Origin: Aeromonas hydrophila subsp. hydrophila ATCC 7966
GTDB lineage: Bacteria > Pseudomonadota > Gammaproteobacteria > Enterobacterales > Aeromonadaceae
Direction: 5' to 3'
Assembly: GCF_000014805.1 (NCBI RefSeq)
Contig: NC_008570.1
Location: forward strand, 3,105,001 to 3,169,000
Length of the DNA stretch: 64,000 nucleotides
Part shown: positions 45,810 through 53,896 of the stretch, one piece after another
Layout: the number at the start of each line of letters is the position of its first letter
Numbering within the stretch: position 1 is the first letter of the stretch
Made by a program: the position numbers and the translations under genes
Notes under the pieces: generated by a model
Database searches by the model: none
What the model was told of the DNA's origin: nothing
What the model saw: only the letters and a program-made list of their open reading frames with translations

Positions 45810-47210
45810 TCAGACGTGGGCAAAAGACCAGATGGCGGGGATCAGGCTCAGCAACGTCACCCCGGCCAGCAGCCGTTCGCGCCCGCTGAGTCGCAGCTCG
45901 GCCCCCAGCTGGCGGCGGCTGTAGAGAAACAGCAGCAGACCCGGCCCGTAGAGCAGCAAGGAGAGCAGCAGGTACTCCACCCCGGCGGCGTAGAGCAGCC
46001 AGAGGCCGTAACCGCTCGATACCAGCGCTACCGCCCGCATCAGGCCATTGCCCTCCCCACGCAAGGAGAGCTTGAGCAGGAACAGACCGATCAACAGGTA
46101 TGGCACCAGGATCATCGAGGTAGAGATGAGCAGCAGGTTGGTGTAACCCTTGCCGAGCAGCCACACCAGCAGCAGACAGCCCTGCACCGTCAGGCTGGTG
46201 AGCCACAGCGATGCGATGGGGGTGCCGTTGCGGTTCTGGCGCCGGAAGATGGCCGGGAAGGCGCCGTGGCGCGTCGCGCTGAACGGCACCTCGGCCGAGA
46301 ACAGGGTCCAGCTCACGTAGGAGGCCAGCACCGAGACGATGAGGCCGACGCTGATGAGCAGCTTGCCCCAGGAGCCGGTCATCTGGGCCATCAACCCCGC
46401 CATGGAGGGGTTGGGCAGGGCCGCGAGCTCGGGGCGGCTCAGGATCCCGAGCGCCAGTACCGAGATGAGCACATAGAGCAGCAGTGCCAGCACCACCCCG
46501 AGCACGGTGGCCGTGCCCACGTCCCGCTTGTTTCTGGCCCGGGCTGACAGCACCGCCGCCCCCTCGATGCCGGTGAAGACCCAGAGGGTGATGAGCATGG
46601 TGTTGCGCACCTGCTCGGAGACCGGTGTCGCCAGGGTACTGCCCTGCTGATCCGCCGCAAAGGTGACCGGGTCGAACCAGTAGCAGGCGAACAGGATGAA
46701 CAGCAGCAGCGGCAGGCTCTTGGCCAGGGTTGCCACCAGGTTGAACAGGGCCGCCTGTTGCACGCCGCGGGCCACCAGCAGGTGCACCGCCCAGAGGATG
46801 CAGGACTCGCCGATGAAGGCCGCCAGGGTGTTGCCCTCGCCAAACCAGACCCGCTCCGGGGTGTCGACGAAACTGCCCAGCGCCGCGAAGGCGATCACCA
46901 GATAGCCCACCACGCCGATGGTGGCGCAGAGCCAATAGCCCCAGGCGGAGAAGAAGCCCACCAGATCGCCAAAACCGGCGCGGGCATAGCTGTAGATGCC
47001 ACCGTCAAGATCCGGCCTTAACCGCGACAGATACAGAAAACTCATGGCGAGCGCCAGGATGCCCACCCCGGTGACGCCCCAGCCGATCAGTACGGCGCGG
47101 GCGCCAGCCACCTCGGCCATGTTCTGTGGCAGGCTGAAGATCCCCGCCCCCACCATGGAGCTGAACACCAGCGCGGTGAGGGACCAGAGGCCGATCTTGC
47201 TCTCTTTCAT
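45810..47210 (-). CDS. APC-family amino acid permease
   Basis: This 466-residue transporter has twelve or more helices. The first helix carries the APC substrate-binding motif SSMVGAGIFSLPQN, followed by GGIYSYARAGFG. It resembles basic amino acid/polyamine antiporters such as arginine-ornithine exchangers, but it sits nine bases after the homocysteine S-methyltransferase gene. By context it could instead import S-methylmethionine or another sulfur amino acid, the role of MmuP in E. coli, which belongs to a different branch of the superfamily. The substrate is therefore open. Confidence 0.9.
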   Translation of the reverse strand: MKESKIGLWSLTALVFSSMVGAGIFSLPQNMAEVAGARAVLIGWGVTGVGILALAMSFLYLSRLRPDLDGGIYSYARAGFGDLVGFFSAWGYWLCATIGVVGYLVIAFAALGSFVDTPERVWFGEGNTLAAFIGESCILWAVHLLVARGVQQAALFNLVATLAKSLPLLLFILFACYWFDPVTFAADQQGSTLATPVSEQVRNTMLITLWVFTGIEGAAVLSARARNKRDVGTATVLGVVLALLLYVLISVLALGILSRPELAALPNPSMAGLMAQMTGSWGKLLISVGLIVSVLASYVSWTLFSAEVPFSATRHGAFPAIFRRQNRNGTPIASLWLTSLTVQGCLLLVWLLGKGYTNLLLISTSMILVPYLLIGLFLLKLSLRGEGNGLMRAVALVSSGYGLWLLYAAGVEYLLLSLLLYGPGLLLFLYSRRQLGAELRLSGRERLLAGVTLLSLIPAIWSFAHV

Positions 47211-47219
47211 GGGCTCTCC

Positions 47220-48122
47220 TTAGCGCAACCGACTGCTCAGTGCCTGAATATGTTCCGGCCCGATGCCGCAGCAGCCGCCGATGAGGTTTGCTCCGACCCC
47301 GCGCCAGCGCTCGGCCCAGCCAAGGTAATCCAGCGGCCCCAGATCGGTGCGGATCTCGTCCAGCCCGTCGTTGGCGGTCGCTTCCTTGGGCTGGGGCGGG
47401 AAGGCGTTGGCATAGGCGCCGAGCCGGATGTCGCTGCGGTCCAGCGTCTGCAACGCGGCGCCGGCCACCTTGAGCGCCCCTTCGATCACCTCGGGCTGAC
47501 AGCAGTTGAACAGGATGGCGTCCACCCCGGCCGATGCCAGCGCGGTAACCGCATCGGCCACTCGCTCGCCGGAGCGCAGGGTTGGCTCGCCGCCCGGCGC
47601 CTCGTCCTCCAGGGTGAAGGAGACCCAGAACGGTTTGCCATCCTCGGGCAGCAGGGCCCGGATGGCCAGCGGCTCGGCGATGAGGCTCATGGTCTCCGCC
47701 AGCCAGAGATCCACGTGGGGGGAGAGCGCCCGAATAAGTGGGGTCGCCAGCTCGCTCACCCTGCCTGCGTCGAACAAGTCGGCGCGGTAGGAACCAAACA
47801 GCGGCGGCAAGGAGCCGGCCACCTGCACGCGACCCGGCTGCTCCTCGGCCACCTCGCGGGCCAGCTGACCGGCCAGCGCCGCCAACCCCTCCCCCTCTGC
47901 CACAAAGCGCGCGTCACCGATATGAAACGGCACCAGCGCATAGCTGTTGGTGGTGATGACCCGGGCCCCGCTCGCCACATAGGCCTGATGCACCTCGCGC
48001 ACCGTCTCGGGGGCCTCCATCAGGGCCAGCGCCGACCACTCCGGCTGGCGAAACGGCGCGCCCCGCCGTGCCAGCTCGCGTCCCATGCCGCCATCCAGTA
48101 CCCACAAATCCTTTGTATCCAT
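47220..48122 (-). CDS. mmuM: homocysteine S-methyltransferase
   Basis: This 300-residue cytosolic TIM-barrel enzyme moves a methyl group from S-methylmethionine or SAM to homocysteine to make methionine. The zinc ligands are visible as the Cys in FNCCQPE at about 208-214 and the pair in GGCCGIGP near 282-289. The N-terminal LDGGMGRELARRG is the family start. Length is close to E. coli MmuM (310). It precedes the APC permease gene in one unit and lies behind a probable MetJ operator. Confidence 0.93.
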   Translation of the reverse strand: MDTKDLWVLDGGMGRELARRGAPFRQPEWSALALMEAPETVREVHQAYVASGARVITTNSYALVPFHIGDARFVAEGEGLAALAGQLAREVAEEQPGRVQVAGSLPPLFGSYRADLFDAGRVSELATPLIRALSPHVDLWLAETMSLIAEPLAIRALLPEDGKPFWVSFTLEDEAPGGEPTLRSGERVADAVTALASAGVDAILFNCCQPEVIEGALKVAGAALQTLDRSDIRLGAYANAFPPQPKEATANDGLDEIRTDLGPLDYLGWAERWRGVGANLIGGCCGIGPEHIQALSSRLR

Positions 48123-48187
48123 CTCTGTCTCTCTGCGTGTCCCCGTCGTGACGGGTATTTATTGTGTTGAGTCAAAATAAGCCATCA

Positions 48188-48203
48188 AAACATCTAGACG
48201 GCT
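48188..48203 (-). promoter_or_regulatory. probable MetJ operator (two tandem met boxes)
   Basis: Read on the minus strand, AGCCGTCT and AGATGTTT are adjacent eight-base units matching the met box AGACGTCT at seven and six of eight positions. They lie about 65 bases upstream of mmuM, at a typical promoter position. MetJ with SAM represses methionine genes through such tandem boxes. Confidence 0.65.
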
Positions 48204-48340
48204 AGAATGCCTTTTCATCATGACCCAAAGTAGAACAAGAGGCAATCGGGTGCTACGAACAAATCTGAACAAGCTCAGGGAGATAACGGCAAAGGAAGGG
48301 AGGTATGGCTGTTGAAGGCTCAACACCAGGATGAGAAACG

Positions 48341-48370
48341 ACAAGAGGCCACCCGAAGGTGGCCTCTTGT
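48341..48370 (-). terminator. terminator of the lipoprotein gene
   Basis: A 13-bp perfect stem (ACAAGAGGCCACC with its complement) has a CGAA loop. It lies 21 bases past the stop of the lipoprotein gene on the minus strand. Confidence 0.8.
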
Positions 48371-48391
48371 GGCGACAAGTGCACTGGCGGC

Positions 48392-48934
48392 TCAACGCCC
48401 GGCCAGTACCCGCTTGGTCTGTTTGACCCAGTCGGACACCCGACCCTGCTGGGGATACCCCTGCCAGATCTGCTCCCACTGGGTGGGGCTGAGCGGGCGG
48501 CCCAGCCGGCGCTGCACCCCGGCATAGAGGTAGTCGTGAGCCGTGGTGCGTGCCTGGGCCGAGGTGAGGAACTTGGCCACCGGATCGGTCAGGCGCACGT
48601 CCCGCATGCCGAGCAGCGGGTAGTCGCTGTGCACCGCCGCCAGCATGGTCTCGCGCATGGCCGATTCGATGTAGCCACGGGCAAACAGGGCGGTCACCGA
48701 CTCGAGCGATCCTTGATCCGGGCCGTGATACTCCTCGTCGAACACCGGGCTCGGCTCCGCCACGGCGCTTTGCACCACCGCATCCGGGTCCTGCTGCGGC
48801 ACGACCACGGCCGCCTTGGGGGCTGCCGGTTTGGCAACTGTGGTGGCCTTGCGCGGCGCGCTCTGGCTGCAGGCACCGAGTGCCAGGGCGAGCGCCACAC
48901 AGGCCAGCGCACGGGAATGAGACTGCATCTTCAT
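48392..48934 (-). CDS. hypothetical lipoprotein
   Basis: This 180-residue protein has a lipoprotein signal; the lipobox LALGAC puts Cys22 at the N-terminus of the mature form. An Ala/Pro/Val-rich linker (about 25-50) leads to a helical domain with ESVTALFARGYIESAMRETMLAA and a C-terminal LGRPLSPTQWEQIWQGYP. I do not recognise the family. It lies 19 bases downstream of the CBS-domain gene and is probably co-transcribed with it. Confidence 0.75.
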   Translation of the reverse strand: MKMQSHSRALACVALALALGACSQSAPRKATTVAKPAAPKAAVVVPQQDPDAVVQSAVAEPSPVFDEEYHGPDQGSLESVTALFARGYIESAMRETMLAAVHSDYPLLGMRDVRLTDPVAKFLTSAQARTTAHDYLYAGVQRRLGRPLSPTQWEQIWQGYPQQGRVSDWVKQTKRVLAGR

Positions 48935-48953
48935 GATTGCTAACTAGCTCCTT

Positions 48954-50273
48954 TTACGATTCCTGAGCGGGTTTCTCGGCCGGCGTGGGCTCGACCCGGG
49001 TGACCAGCAGCTGGTCAATCTTGTAGCTGTCGATGTCCACCACTTCGAACTTGTAACCGGCGTATTTGACCGAGTCGGTTCGCTTGGGGATCTTGCGCAG
49101 CATGTACATGATGAAGCCGGCGATGGTTTCATAATTCTGGTTTTCCGGGAACTCCTCGATGTCGAAGGCGCGCATCACGTCGGAGATGGGGGTCACCCCG
49201 TCCACCAGCCAGGAGTTCTCGTCGCGCTGCACGATCTGCTCTTCCACCACGTGGGTAGCCCACTCGCCCATGACGGTGCTCATCAGATCGTTCATGGTGA
49301 CGATCCCCACCACCAGGGCGTACTCGTTCATCACCACGGCAAAATCGCCCCTGTGGTTCTTGAAGTACTCCATCGCCTCGTAGAGGTTGAGGGTGTCGGG
49401 GATGATGATGACGTTCTGCACCAACGAGCCGCTATTGAGATCGATGCTCTGGCCGCTGATGACCCGGATCAGCAGTTCCTTGGAGTCGACGAAGCCCTTG
49501 ATGCTGTCGAGGTTGTGGTCACACACCAGGAACTTGTTGTGGGGGTGTTCGGCAATCTTGGCCTTGATGCTCTCCTCGCCCTCTTGCAGGGTGAAGTAGA
49601 TGAGGCTCTCGCGCGCGGTCATGGCGGAGGTGACGCCGAGGGACTGCAGCTCGAACACGTTCTCGATGAGCTGGTGCTCCTCGCGCTGGATGACGCCCGC
49701 TTCGGCGCCCGCATCCATCACCGCATAGATGTCGTCGGAGGTGATCTCGTCGTTGCGCACCATGGAGATGCGCAGCAGGCGAAACAGGCCGTTGGCCATG
49801 CCGTTGAACAGCCACACCAGCGGCATCAGCAGGGTGACGCACAGCAGCATGGGGCGCACCACCACCACGGCGATCCGCTCCGGCATGGTCATGGCGAGGC
49901 GCTTGGGCATCAGATCGGCGATCAGGATGAACATGCCGGTGACGAACACGAAGGAGGCTGCCGAGCTGATCTCGCCCAGCCAGGGCCCCTGATAGAACTC
50001 GGAGATGAACTCCTTGATGGCCGGGTTCAGGGCAGACTCGCCCAGGATACCGCCCAGGATGGCGACGGTGTTGAGCCCGATCTGCACCACGGTAAAGAAG
50101 TTGCCCGGCTGGGCCTGCAGTGCCAGTACCTTTTCGGCATGGCGGTTGCCCTCGTCGGCCATCACCTGCAACTTGATCTTGCGGGAGGCGGCGAGGGAGA
50201 TCTCGGAGAGAGAGAAGAACACGCTGCCGGCGACCAGCAGCATCAGGAAAAATAAACTATCGGCAAAACTCAT
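48954..50273 (-). CDS. ytfL: CNNM/CorC-type membrane protein with CBS domains (YtfL-like)
   Basis: This 439-residue protein has an N-terminal DUF21/CNNM membrane domain (about 1-190, four helices, SLSEISLAASRKIKL), a CBS pair at about 215-340 and a C-terminal CorC_HlyC domain at about 350-430 (DENSWLVDGVTPISDVMRAF). Members are linked to magnesium or other cation efflux; E. coli YtfL has the same architecture and similar length, and has been tied to polyamine export. The gene follows phoU beyond a strong terminator and probably has its own promoter. Confidence 0.9.
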   Translation of the reverse strand: MSFADSLFFLMLLVAGSVFFSLSEISLAASRKIKLQVMADEGNRHAEKVLALQAQPGNFFTVVQIGLNTVAILGGILGESALNPAIKEFISEFYQGPWLGEISSAASFVFVTGMFILIADLMPKRLAMTMPERIAVVVVRPMLLCVTLLMPLVWLFNGMANGLFRLLRISMVRNDEITSDDIYAVMDAGAEAGVIQREEHQLIENVFELQSLGVTSAMTARESLIYFTLQEGEESIKAKIAEHPHNKFLVCDHNLDSIKGFVDSKELLIRVISGQSIDLNSGSLVQNVIIIPDTLNLYEAMEYFKNHRGDFAVVMNEYALVVGIVTMNDLMSTVMGEWATHVVEEQIVQRDENSWLVDGVTPISDVMRAFDIEEFPENQNYETIAGFIMYMLRKIPKRTDSVKYAGYKFEVVDIDSYKIDQLLVTRVEPTPAEKPAQES

Positions 50274-50426
50274 GATTAACCTATTGCAACAGCCGCCTTA
50301 GCACAAGACGGCAAACTGGGTCCGGGGGACCGGACCGTGAGTCAATCCGGGACTCACACAGGGGGCATATTCTAGCAGAAAAGCGCCAAGCGGGTGGCGA
50401 TATCTTGCACTGACTGAAAAGGCAAC

Positions 50427-50452
50427 AAAAAAGGCGCTCAAAGCGCCTTTTT
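50427..50452 (-). terminator. terminator of the pst-phoU operon
   Basis: AAAAAAGGCGCT pairs with AGCGCCTTTTTT-like flanks around a short loop. On the minus strand the stem runs into TTTTTTG. It lies just past phoU. Confidence 0.92.
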
Positions 50453-50465
50453 ATTCATTTCAGAC

Positions 50466-51176
50466 TCACCCTTTCCCCAGCAGGGTGCCCAGATCGTCCG
50501 CCTTGGTGTGGCGCACGTCCTTACCCTTGACGTAGTAGACGATGTACTCGCAGATGTGCTGGCAGCGATCCCCCACCCGCTCGATGGCCCGCGCCGCCCA
50601 CAGCACGTTGAGCACCTGGGGGATGGTGCGCGGATCTTCCATCATGTAGGTCATCAGCTCGCGAATGATGGACTCGTACTCCCGGTCCACCTTGTCATCT
50701 TCCTTGTAGACCGCCAGCGCCGCGTCCAGATCCATGCGGGCGAAAGCGTCCAGCACGTCGTGCAGCATCTTGATGGTGCGGCGCCCCATGTTCTCCAGCG
50801 ACACCAGCGGCGGCTGCGGCTTGTTGGCGTTGTCGGTCAGCATGCGGGCGATCTTGTCCGCCACATCGCCGATGCGCTCGAGATCGGTGATGGTCTTGAT
50901 GATGGCCATCACCAGCCGCAGGTCGGAGGCGGTAGGCTGGCGCTTGGCGATGATGCGGGTGCACTCCTCGTCGATCGCCACTTCCATGGCATTGACCTTG
51001 TGGTCGTTGGCGACGATCTTGCGCGCCGCGTCCAGATCCTGATCGTGGATCGCCGCGATGGCGTCGGTCAGCTGCTGCTCTACCAGCCCGCCCATCACCA
51101 GCACCTGGTTGCGCACGCTCTCGAGCTCGGCATTGAACTGACCGGAGATGTGTTTGTTGAGGTTCATATTGTCCAT
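50466..51176 (-). CDS. phoU: phosphate signalling regulator PhoU
   Basis: This 236-residue cytosolic protein is built from two three-helix bundles. It couples the Pst transporter to the PhoR kinase and keeps the Pho regulon off when phosphate is plentiful. The start [21 protein letters not shown] is nearly the same as E. coli PhoU, and the E/DxxxD metal-binding repeats ([24 protein letters not shown]) are both present. The ribosome-binding site is AAGGA, eight bases from the ATG. A duplicated start of this gene lies just upstream. Confidence 0.97.
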   Translation of the reverse strand: MDNMNLNKHISGQFNAELESVRNQVLVMGGLVEQQLTDAIAAIHDQDLDAARKIVANDHKVNAMEVAIDEECTRIIAKRQPTASDLRLVMAIIKTITDLERIGDVADKIARMLTDNANKPQPPLVSLENMGRRTIKMLHDVLDAFARMDLDAALAVYKEDDKVDREYESIIRELMTYMMEDPRTIPQVLNVLWAARAIERVGDRCQHICEYIVYYVKGKDVRHTKADDLGTLLGKG

Positions 51177-51206
51177 ACAAATAATCCTTGATGCTCCGAG
51201 TATGCC

Positions 51207-51257
51207 TTAGTCGTTGAACTGACCGGTAATCTGTTTGTTGATGCCCATCTTGCTCAT
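51207..51257 (-). CDS. mini-ORF repeating the PhoU N-terminus
   Basis: Between pstB and phoU the minus strand has ATG, 16 codons and TAA: MSKMGINKQITGQFND. It aligns with [16 protein letters not shown], the first 16 residues of PhoU, at about nine positions. A ribosome-binding-like AAGGG lies eight bases before its ATG. The spacer following its stop (TAAGGCATAC, ATCAAGGATTAT) also resembles the spacer following the pstB stop (TAAGGGATGC, AACAAGGGTTAT). It looks like a tandem duplication of about 80 bases in which the extra phoU start was closed by a stop codon. Whether the peptide is made is unknown. Confidence 0.6.
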   Translation of the reverse strand: MSKMGINKQITGQFND

Positions 51258-51286
51258 CTCAATAACCCTTGTTGCACCAGCATCCC

Positions 51287-52105
51287 TTAGCCGTAACGAC
51301 CGGTGATGTAGTCTTCAGTCTTCTTCTTGGCCGGGGTCGTGAAGATGGTGTTGGTGTCCGAGTACTCGATGAGCTCACCCATGTACATGAAGGCAGTCTG
51401 ATCAGAGACCCGCGCAGCCTGTTGCATGTTGTGGGTCACGATCACCACGGTGAACTGGCTCTTGAGCTCGTTGATCAGCTCCTCGATGGTGAGGGTGGAG
51501 ATGGGGTCGAGCGCCGAGGTCGGTTCATCGAGCAGCAGCACTTCCGGCTCGATGGCGATGGCACGGGCAATCACCAGTCGCTGCTGCTGACCGCCGGAGA
51601 GGCCGAAGGCGTTGTCGTGCAGACGATCCTTCACCTCGTCCCACAGGGCTGCGCCGCGCAGTGAGCGCTCGGCCGCCTCGTCCAGGGTGCGGCGGTCGTT
51701 GATGCCCTGCAGGCGCAGGCCATAGACCACGTTCTCGTAGATGGACTTGGGGAAGGGGTTGGGGCGCTGGAACACCATGCCCACCTGACGGCGCAGGGCA
51801 GAGACATCCACGCTCTTGTCATAGATGTTGTGACCGTGCAGCTGGATTTCGCCCTCGATGCGGCAGATCTCCACCAGGTCGTTCATCCGGTTGATGCAAC
51901 GCAGCAGAGTGGACTTGCCGCAGCCGGAGGGGCCGATAAAGGCGGTGACCTGGCCCTTGGGGATCTTCATATTGACGTTGAACAGCGCCTGCTTGTTGCC
52001 GTAATACAGGTTGAGATCCTTCACTTCCAGCGCGGTCTGCTCCGGGCTCAGGTTGAGCAGGTCAGTCGCGGTGTGCTGGCTGGATGCGGTCGTTACGTTG
52101 ATCAT
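51287..52105 (-). CDS. pstB: phosphate ABC transporter ATP-binding protein PstB
   Basis: This 272-residue ATPase has Walker [10 protein letters not shown] at about 58-66, the Q-loop VFQRPNPFP, signature [16 protein letters not shown], Walker [14 protein letters not shown] and switch VTHNMQQA. With PstS, PstC and PstA it imports phosphate under starvation. GAGG lies nine bases before the ATG. The gene follows pstA and precedes a mini-ORF and phoU. Confidence 0.97.
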   Translation of the reverse strand: MINVTTASSQHTATDLLNLSPEQTALEVKDLNLYYGNKQALFNVNMKIPKGQVTAFIGPSGCGKSTLLRCINRMNDLVEICRIEGEIQLHGHNIYDKSVDVSALRRQVGMVFQRPNPFPKSIYENVVYGLRLQGINDRRTLDEAAERSLRGAALWDEVKDRLHDNAFGLSGGQQQRLVIARAIAIEPEVLLLDEPTSALDPISTLTIEELINELKSQFTVVIVTHNMQQAARVSDQTAFMYMGELIEYSDTNTIFTTPAKKKTEDYITGRYG

Positions 52106-52214
52106 CTGTTACCTCAAAATCTGTCGGTGGCGGCGGGCACTCTCATTGCCCACGGCCGGAACGCTTGGCTAGCAGGGAACCCCGTTCCCTGCCCGTCTCT
52201 GTGGTGCTGGTCTA

Positions 52215-53864
52215 TCAATGTTCCAGCGACCGGAATTTTTCACGCAAGTGGTTGCGGATACCGATGGCCGTCAGGTTGAGGCCGACGATCACCGTCACCA
52301 GCAGGAAGGAGGTGGCATAGACCAGGGGGCGCGCCGCCTCGACGTTGGGGCTCTGGAAGCCGACGTCATAGATGTGGAAGCCCAGGTGCATGAACTTGCG
52401 CTCCACGTGCAGGTACGGGAAGTTGCCGTCCATCGGCAGGGTCGGCGCCAGTTTCACCACCCCCACCAGCATCAGCGGCGCCACTTCACCGGCTGCCCGG
52501 GCGATGGCCAGGATGAGGCCGGTCATGATGGCCGGGCTTGCCATCGGCAGCACGATGCGCCACAGGGTCTCGGCCTGGGTGGCTCCCAGTGCCAGCGAGC
52601 CCTGGCGGATGGTGCTCGGGATCCGGGCCAGCCCCTCTTCGGTGGAGACGATCACCACCGGCAGAGTCAGGATGGCCAGGGTCAGCGCCGACCAGATGAC
52701 GCCAGGGGAGCCAAAGGTCGGGCTCGGCAGCGCTTCCGGATAGAACAGCTGGTCCAGCGAACCCCCGAGGGTGTAGACGAAGAAGCCCAGACCGAACACG
52801 CCGTACACGATGGAGGGCACACCCGCCAGGTTGATCACCGCGATGCGGATGATCTTGGTCAGGCTGTTCTTGCCCGCGTATTCGTGCAGGTAGACCGCCG
52901 CCACCACGCCGAGCGGGGTCACGATGATCGCCATCAGGAACACCATGAAGACGGTGCCGAAAATGGCCGGGAACACCCCGCCCTCGGTGTTGGCCTCGCG
53001 CGGATCGTCGGAGACGAACTTGCCGATCTGGTGGAACCAGTAGCCCACCTTGGCCGGCAGACTCATGTCGTTGGGCCACACCACGTCCAGCACCTTGGAC
53101 ATGGGCATGGTCACCAGCTCGCCGCGCATGTCCTTGACCGTGATGCTGTCTCTGTCCGCCTGGGCACGCAGGGAGAACAGCTCTTTTTCCAGCACCTGAT
53201 AACGGTCGTTGAGGGCCTGACGCTCGCTCGCCAGCTCGGCTTTAAGCTGATCGGTCAGCTTGTCGTCCAGCTCGGCCTTGCGCTCTTTGAGGCGCAGCCG
53301 CTCCAGTTGATAGTTGATGCTGCCGATGTCCCCTTTTTGCAGATCGTCGGCCTGCTCGGAGAGGCCGTTGGCCCGAGCCAGCACTCGCTGCAGGGCAGGA
53401 TGCAGGTTCTCGGTCAGCGCCTTGCCATCCTCTTTCACCCCGACGATGTAGCCGTAGAAGTTGCCGTTGGTGGCACGCTCCACCATGGCCAGCTCGGTCG
53501 GCAGGCTCTGGGACTTGATGTCGGTCTCCAGTACCCAGCGAAAATCCAGGTCGACGAACTCGCGGTTGCCGGTCTTGACCAGATAGCGGGTCAGCAGCTC
53601 GCGCTCTTCCCCCTCCAGCGGCAGGCCGGCGGCCCGCAGCCGCTCTACCGGCACCAGCTCGCGGTCGTTGATTTCGCCGATCAGCACGCTCTTGTTGCCC
53701 TGGGCGTCTTCCAGTTGCCACTCATAGATGGGATGGGGCCAGAAGTAGACCAGACCACGCCAGCCGATCAGCAGCAGCAGCCCCAGTACCGCTACCAGAC
53801 TCAGGCTGACGGCGCCGCCGGTCATCCAGATCCAGGGGGCCCCCGATTTAAACCACTTACCCAT
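52215..53864 (-). CDS. pstA: phosphate ABC transporter permease PstA (long form)
   Basis: This 549-residue permease is much longer than E. coli PstA (296). A first helix at about 14-36 is followed by a large periplasmic, partly coiled-coil segment (about 40-270, including RLRLKERKAELDDKLTDQLK), then the usual permease helices with the EAA loop (RQGSLALGATQAETLWRIVLP). The ATG at 53864 has GAGGAA at the right distance; the open frame extends further upstream but without protein character. It lies 32 bases after pstC and 109 before pstB. Confidence 0.95.
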   Translation of the reverse strand: MGKWFKSGAPWIWMTGGAVSLSLVAVLGLLLLIGWRGLVYFWPHPIYEWQLEDAQGNKSVLIGEINDRELVPVERLRAAGLPLEGEERELLTRYLVKTGNREFVDLDFRWVLETDIKSQSLPTELAMVERATNGNFYGYIVGVKEDGKALTENLHPALQRVLARANGLSEQADDLQKGDIGSINYQLERLRLKERKAELDDKLTDQLKAELASERQALNDRYQVLEKELFSLRAQADRDSITVKDMRGELVTMPMSKVLDVVWPNDMSLPAKVGYWFHQIGKFVSDDPREANTEGGVFPAIFGTVFMVFLMAIIVTPLGVVAAVYLHEYAGKNSLTKIIRIAVINLAGVPSIVYGVFGLGFFVYTLGGSLDQLFYPEALPSPTFGSPGVIWSALTLAILTLPVVIVSTEEGLARIPSTIRQGSLALGATQAETLWRIVLPMASPAIMTGLILAIARAAGEVAPLMLVGVVKLAPTLPMDGNFPYLHVERKFMHLGFHIYDVGFQSPNVEAARPLVYATSFLLVTVIVGLNLTAIGIRNHLREKFRSLEH

Positions 53865-53896
53865 TGTCGATTCCTCGGTCCTTTCAGAGCAGCCCA

